NCBI GenBank assembly: GCA_023376005.1
Contig: CM042157.1
Location: 92,127,849-92,191,848, forward strand
DNA from: Doryteuthis pealeii
Taxonomy: Eukaryota; Mollusca; Cephalopoda; Myopsida; Loliginidae
Length of the DNA: 64,000 nt
Direction: 5' to 3'
Both the position numbers and the translations under genes were made by a program. Under the pieces are notes generated by a model, which worked only from the letters and a program-made list of their open reading frames with translations, was not told where the DNA came from and searched no databases. This document shows positions 59,673-64,000 of the stretch, in pieces (position 1 is the first letter of the stretch; the number at the start of each line of letters is the position of its first letter).

Positions 59673-59998
59673 TCTGTTCAAAACTATCTAAAAATATGAC
59701 AATTTCTATAAATAAACAAGAATTACGACAAATTATGATAATAAGAATACGACAAAAAAAGAAAAATTAGAATTGCGACAAAAAACGGTTTAATGTTTTT
59801 TTCTTTCGAATGGAAAAAATAAATAAACAAGAATTAGACACCCCCCCCTCAAATAGGCGCCGATACGATAGTTGGGGTTGTTATTTGAGTTGGTAGTTTT
59901 CTTTCAAGTAACACGCTAGTTGGGGTTGGTATTTGATACGTCACCGAACAGCAAATTTTGGAGGCAGTGGACCGGGACGAACTTCCTCATAGAGTACC

Positions 59999-62240
59999 GA
60001 ATAAGCTAAAACCCAACTTGGAAAATAAAATGAAACTAAATTATAAGAAAAGTGAAAGTGTAAATATTCAGTTTGTTAACTGCTTGTTAAAAGGAACAAG
60101 AACAAACTTCACCTTGAATTAACATTTTAAGTAAGTTTATTCTTATCTTTTTATGCTTATTCAATTAAGATTTACATGATATTTTTTATTTATTTATATA
60201 GTTTTTGAGACGTATATATAATAATAATTTGATTTATCTATTTGTGACTCTAACAGAGCAAGATTTTCCTAACAAGAATTTTGGATACTTGTCAAAACTG
60301 GTGAATGATAACAACAGCAATGAAAAAAAAATGGCACAAAAAAAAAAAAAAATTCACTGTTGGTGAAAAATTGTCATGGGCACAGTATTTAATAGATCAG
60401 TAATTTAGTAAATAGTAAATCTTTCTGAATACGCAACCACTACGGATATATAGAATATGTTTTCATTTTAATACATACATAGAGATGTACAAATTAACAC
60501 ATCTTGCAAAAAAGGGGAATCGCAGGAAAAAAAAAATCAACAAAATCCCTATTAAGGGGTTAATTCTTAGAAAAATATTTATCTTCCCTTTAACTGATTA
60601 TAAATTGATTGAGGGATTATTGGCATGAGAAAAAAATGTCTTTAAAATCATTTTTTTTTTGTCATTTGAAAAAAACAATTAAGGTATAATAGCCATGTGC
60701 AAATTCTCGCCAACTAAATAAAAGGGTGATCACAGGAAATTCTTCTAAAAATCATATAAAATAAACTAATGATCCGATTCTAATAAAACTTTCTGTTTAT
60801 GAAGTAATAAAAGATTAACTTTATTGTAAATAAATTTTTACTAAATTGAAAAGACTAATAATTTTTTTCGTTAGTTTTTGTTTCGCGTATTGATCCCCCC
60901 AACAAATATCTTCTTTTTTTTTTTGGATATAAATAAATTTTACATTTTTATAAAGACAATGTAATGACATAACATATATAAAAAAAGATAATTCGCTAAT
61001 AAATCGGTTTTGGAAATAGGGCATCTTAAACATTGAACCTTAAAATCTCGTAAATAAGAAAAAATATGTATTTTTTTTTTTTTTTTTTTTTTTAAATTGT
61101 TAGATTATTTTCAAAAGAATTTTATATTAAAAGTTCGTATTGTGTACATTTTTATTTTATTTTTCAGAGATTTTTAAAAATTTATAAAATGTAAAATAAA
61201 TACTTTTGTTTAATGTATAACAAAATCGTATTCATTAATCAAAGAAAATATTGTATAAAACATATCTCACTAAAAATAATGACATAATATATGTCTATTC
61301 TTATTTTTATGAATTTTTGAAAATAATGTTTGAATTAAAAGTTGTTGTGAGAATGATTACGGAAGCCTGTAAATGAAAAAAAAACGTATTTGTCATTTTC
61401 ACTGATGTGTTATGGGTAAACAAGTCCAAATACGTGACATGTACATATTTATATACTTTGTGAAGTGAAAGAGAAACCGAACAGTGTTTGAAGAAATTTA
61501 TTATTTTATTTGGAAACACATAATTCTCCCGTGTATATACAGAAAGCAGATATTACCGTTCACTCAAATTCTGAAGGTAAATTAACTTTTTATTTTATTT
61601 AAGATTGCGAGTTTACAAAATTTGAAATAGGGGCAGACTATTTAAATAAAGATTTTTTCATCATGGAATAAATTAAAAACTTTTAAAACTACAAAATTGA
61701 ATAAAGAACTTCACCTTTAAGGTATGTAATGTTTTATATACTTTCATGAATTATTAATAAATATATACTTTATTAAATTATTAATAATAATTTAATAGAT
61801 GTATCGGAAAAAAAAAAGAATATTATTATAGAATTTTATTATAAATAATTTCTAACATTCTAATTTTTATTTTCCCAACTCTCTTTTTCAATAATATTAA
61901 GAGTTAAATCGTGAGGCATCAAGGAAACACTAAATTAGTAATTTGTTTTTTGCTTCAGAAAATTTTTTTTATTCGTGTGCCCATCCATACGAAGAAAAAG
62001 TGCACACGTCAAGATCCGATAACTTGTCAACAAATGCGCGTTCTTGCGTGGACTTGAGCCGATTTACTTTAAAATGCAAAAATTTAGGTTTTATGTGAGA
62101 GAAATTTGTTTTTTCTTTTTTATAACCCATAAACTTGGAATTGTTCTTTATATTAAACGTAAAAGAAAACAGTAAAAAGTTAATTTTCCTTTTTTTATTG
62201 ACGTTTTAAGATATTTTTTACAAGTAAACAGACTTTCAAA
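59999..62240. other. A+T-rich spacer of copy B, no gene seen
   Basis: Counterpart of 20043-22283. A 70-codon minus-strand open frame (60821-61033) is identical in both copies but has no coding features I trust. Confidence 0.65.
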
Positions 62241-62267
62241 ATGGCCACTGGTTTGCCCATGCCTAAG
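62241..62267 (+). CDS. Candidate short first coding exon (copy B)
   Basis: MATGLPMPK followed by GTATAA; differs from copy A by one C-to-G change that swaps Ile for Met. No downstream exon is recognisable before the mariner fragment. Confidence 0.2.
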
Positions 62268-63164
62268 GTATAACAATATTGTATTTCATGTAAAACTATA
62301 GAAAGTGAATGTTTTTTAAATATGAGAAATTGACTATCAGAATTTTTATTAATATGAAAACCAAACAGGATATGAAAAGAGGAAGTTGTATATTAAAATA
62401 TGAACCTTGACCTTGGTTTAAATCTTACCTAATAATGCACTTATCATTTTTAGTCATTTGGTAAAAAGCAACAGGTTGCCCCATTTGTGTGTGTGTGTGT
62501 GGGGGGGAGTCTTATCCCTCTCCAGAATTGACGTTGATGTAATCTACAGCCTCAGCCAACAGGGTGGAGATATCTTGTTATGAGAAAAGTAAATAACAAA
62601 AAAAAAAGAAAAAAAAAAAAAAAGGACAGCACCCTGAAACCATGCAATAGATTTTACCTCACTCACCAGTTCAAAACCTGAGGCCCTAAATCAGTTTTAA
62701 TGACATTTTCAGGACTTCATTCATTAAGGACTGAAATTTATAGTGAAAGCTTATTTTATTTGTTAAAAAAAAAAAAAAATGTCTTTTATCAATTAGGATT
62801 GTTGTGTTTTTTCAACCTAAAAATTAGGGACTGGAAGTTTAAGTAAATTTATTCTTATCTTAAAACTTACCATTTTTAGTCATTTGGTAAAAAGCAACAG
62901 GTTACCCCATTGGAGATGGGGGGGGGGAGTTTTACTCCTCTGTATAGCTGCAGTTAGTATATTCAGCTTTAACTGACAGGGCAGAAATATTTATCTCAAC
63001 ATGAATTTTATTTTTCAATATCAGTTTTCTTTTTTAACTACCACTACATAGGGAAATGCCTACTACAGTAGTGATAGTTTGTATATTTAGCATACTAACC
63101 ACTGCTACTTCAGAATTACTTATACAAAATATAGTTATATACACAGTTTAGACTGACACAAAGC

Positions 63165-63465
63165 CACAAGTAAAGGGCACCCAGTGAGAGTTGAACTCAT
63201 TATAGTAGTAATGATTTTGTGTGATTGGGGGAAAGTGGCTGTACAGCTGCTTTCTTGTGTAGTACTATTTCTAGGATTTATTCAAGACAGCATGCAGCAT
63301 CCTTGTGCAACTCCCATCAAGCTTATTTACCCAACCCATTCATCATAGGTAGGAGGATGTGACACAGGGTCACAAGTATAGTGCATCCAGCAAGGATTGA
63401 ACTTGCCTTTCTGTCGTAATGGATCTATGAGACTAGCTTGCTAAACCATGATGGTTATCCTTATC
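63165..63465 (-). mobile_element. tRNA-derived SINE, copy B
   Basis: Counterpart of 23205-23505, nearly identical, with the A box near 63436-63452 and the B box near 63391-63404. Confidence 0.7.
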
Positions 63466-63539
63466 CTTATGACCCTTATCCTTATTCACTCCAGGTCAGT
63501 GGATAAAAGTATCATTTTTTAATTTCTTTTTTAACTATC

Positions 63540-63905
63540 AGGTTGGTGCAAAAGTAATGTCTGATTTAAATATCTTGAGCAAAAATGAATAAGCCAATGA
63601 CTATGAAAATATTTATTCATGAACATACTCTCTCATTCTGTCGATAAGCTTATAAATGCATCACTTGTAAAACTCTCTGAAACAAAAGCTTCCAATAGAT
63701 TGGAATCAAGTTTTTTTGGACGACCATTTTTTGGCTCATCTTTTAAAGTGAAATCATTAATTTGGAACTCCTGCAACTTATTTCATTCACTACATCTTCC
63801 CTATAAATGCTCTGAATAGATTTTGCTGCCGCTTTTGCATTAACACATTTATGAAACTCATAGAGTAAAACATTTTGTATATGATCTTTCTTTCTGAAAA
63901 ATATG
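63540..63905 (-). pseudogene. Truncated mariner transposon with transposase N-terminus
   Basis: The terminal repeat AGGTTGGTGCAAAAGTAATG lies at 63540. On the minus strand from about 63890 the reading LYEFHKCVNAKAAAKSIQSI then YREDVV matches the first helix-turn-helix of mariner transposases. After a frame change it continues with LKDEPKNGRPKKLDSNLLEA, the DEPRSGRP-type linker, followed by a stop near 63640. The DDD catalytic region is absent because the terminal repeat follows directly: an internal deletion derivative. Confidence 0.75.
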
Positions 63906-64000
63906 AACGGAACAGAGATAATCTGATAGAAAATTTCAGTTTGGATATCATATAATAAAATATCAAAATAAATGTATAGAAAAGGTTTTTTCAGTGTTAA
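63906..64000. other. A+T-rich window end
   Basis: Possibly still mariner 5' sequence; its second terminal repeat would lie near or beyond the window edge. Confidence 0.4.

Larger units (their letters stand above)
57921..59998. mobile_element. Foldback-type element, copy B (uninterrupted)
   Basis: 2,078 bp. The left end GTACTCTATGAGGAAGTTC is mirrored at the right end (59980-59998). The arms comprise about 270 bp of outer unique sequence, then arrays of GATA type (58194-58572, left) and TATC type (58988-59672, right). The spacer at about 58600-58935 contains two tandem copies of a segment with ACAAGACATTAAACAAACAT and GGTAAAACAGTCCG. No open frame outside the arrays exceeds short length, so mobilisation would need enzymes from elsewhere. 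Confidence 0.72.
55576..63576 (+). repeat. Large direct duplication, copy B (empty site)
   Basis: 8.0 kb matching copy A minus its 11.1-kb retrotransposon. It lies in the same orientation, and both copies are preceded by the 75-bp satellite. It diverges from copy A inside the mariner terminus at 63576. Confidence 0.93.

Noticed and set aside
58098..59770. Long open frames of Tyr-Leu-Ser-Ile repeats on either strand (also 6995-7472 and 19126-19752)
   Set aside because: They translate the GATA/TATC arrays; three overlapping frames are open at once, which is a repeat effect and not coding.

Overview
This is a low-G+C, repeat-dominated piece of an animal nuclear genome. It has spliceosomal introns with GT/AG borders, tRNA-derived SINEs, LINE, Ty3/Gypsy, BEL/Pao, mariner and Helitron-like elements, and very long microsatellites. 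The repeat mix suggests a mollusc, probably a cephalopod; that is inference from style, not a marker gene. Runs of N at 14435-14444 and 48901-49000 mark assembly gaps, and many single-base indels between repeat copies suggest a draft long-read consensus.

Layout. (1) 1-1540 is A+T-rich flank. (2) 1540-23616 is a block holding a 75-bp satellite, a partly garbled flank, a LINE 3' end, a 2-kb foldback element with tetranucleotide-array arms, and A+T-rich sequence ending in a SINE and a mariner terminus. (3) The same block, in the same order and orientation, recurs at 52480-63576. Copy A differs by about 11 kb inserted into one arm of the foldback element: a minus-strand Ty3/Gypsy element (8037-19092, 211-bp LTRs, target duplication CCTAT), itself split by a plus-strand BEL/Pao element (about 11487-17962, 1.36-kb LTRs). 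Copy B is the natural empty site. (4) 23617-25214 is a 1.6-kb (TA)n array punctuated by GAGAAGC, whose orientation flips once. (5) 26150-41872 (+) is the one convincing host gene: seven coding exons for an armadillo-like protein of about 330 residues. Its introns carry LINE, Gypsy and Gag-like fragments, SINEs and a 600-bp palindrome. (6) 42.1-52.3 kb is intergenic, with a 48-bp tandem array and five copies of a 0.64-kb non-autonomous Helitron-like family. (7) 52480-63576 is duplication copy B, ending in a truncated mariner.

No operon, CRISPR, rRNA or functional tRNA was seen. Apart from the armadillo-like gene, every recognisable coding stretch belongs to a mobile element and nearly all are broken. 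The best material for follow-up is the foldback element, the nested insertion with its empty-site control, the Helitron-like family, the orientation-switching (TA)n array and the apparent consensus chimera at 3.4-4.5 kb.
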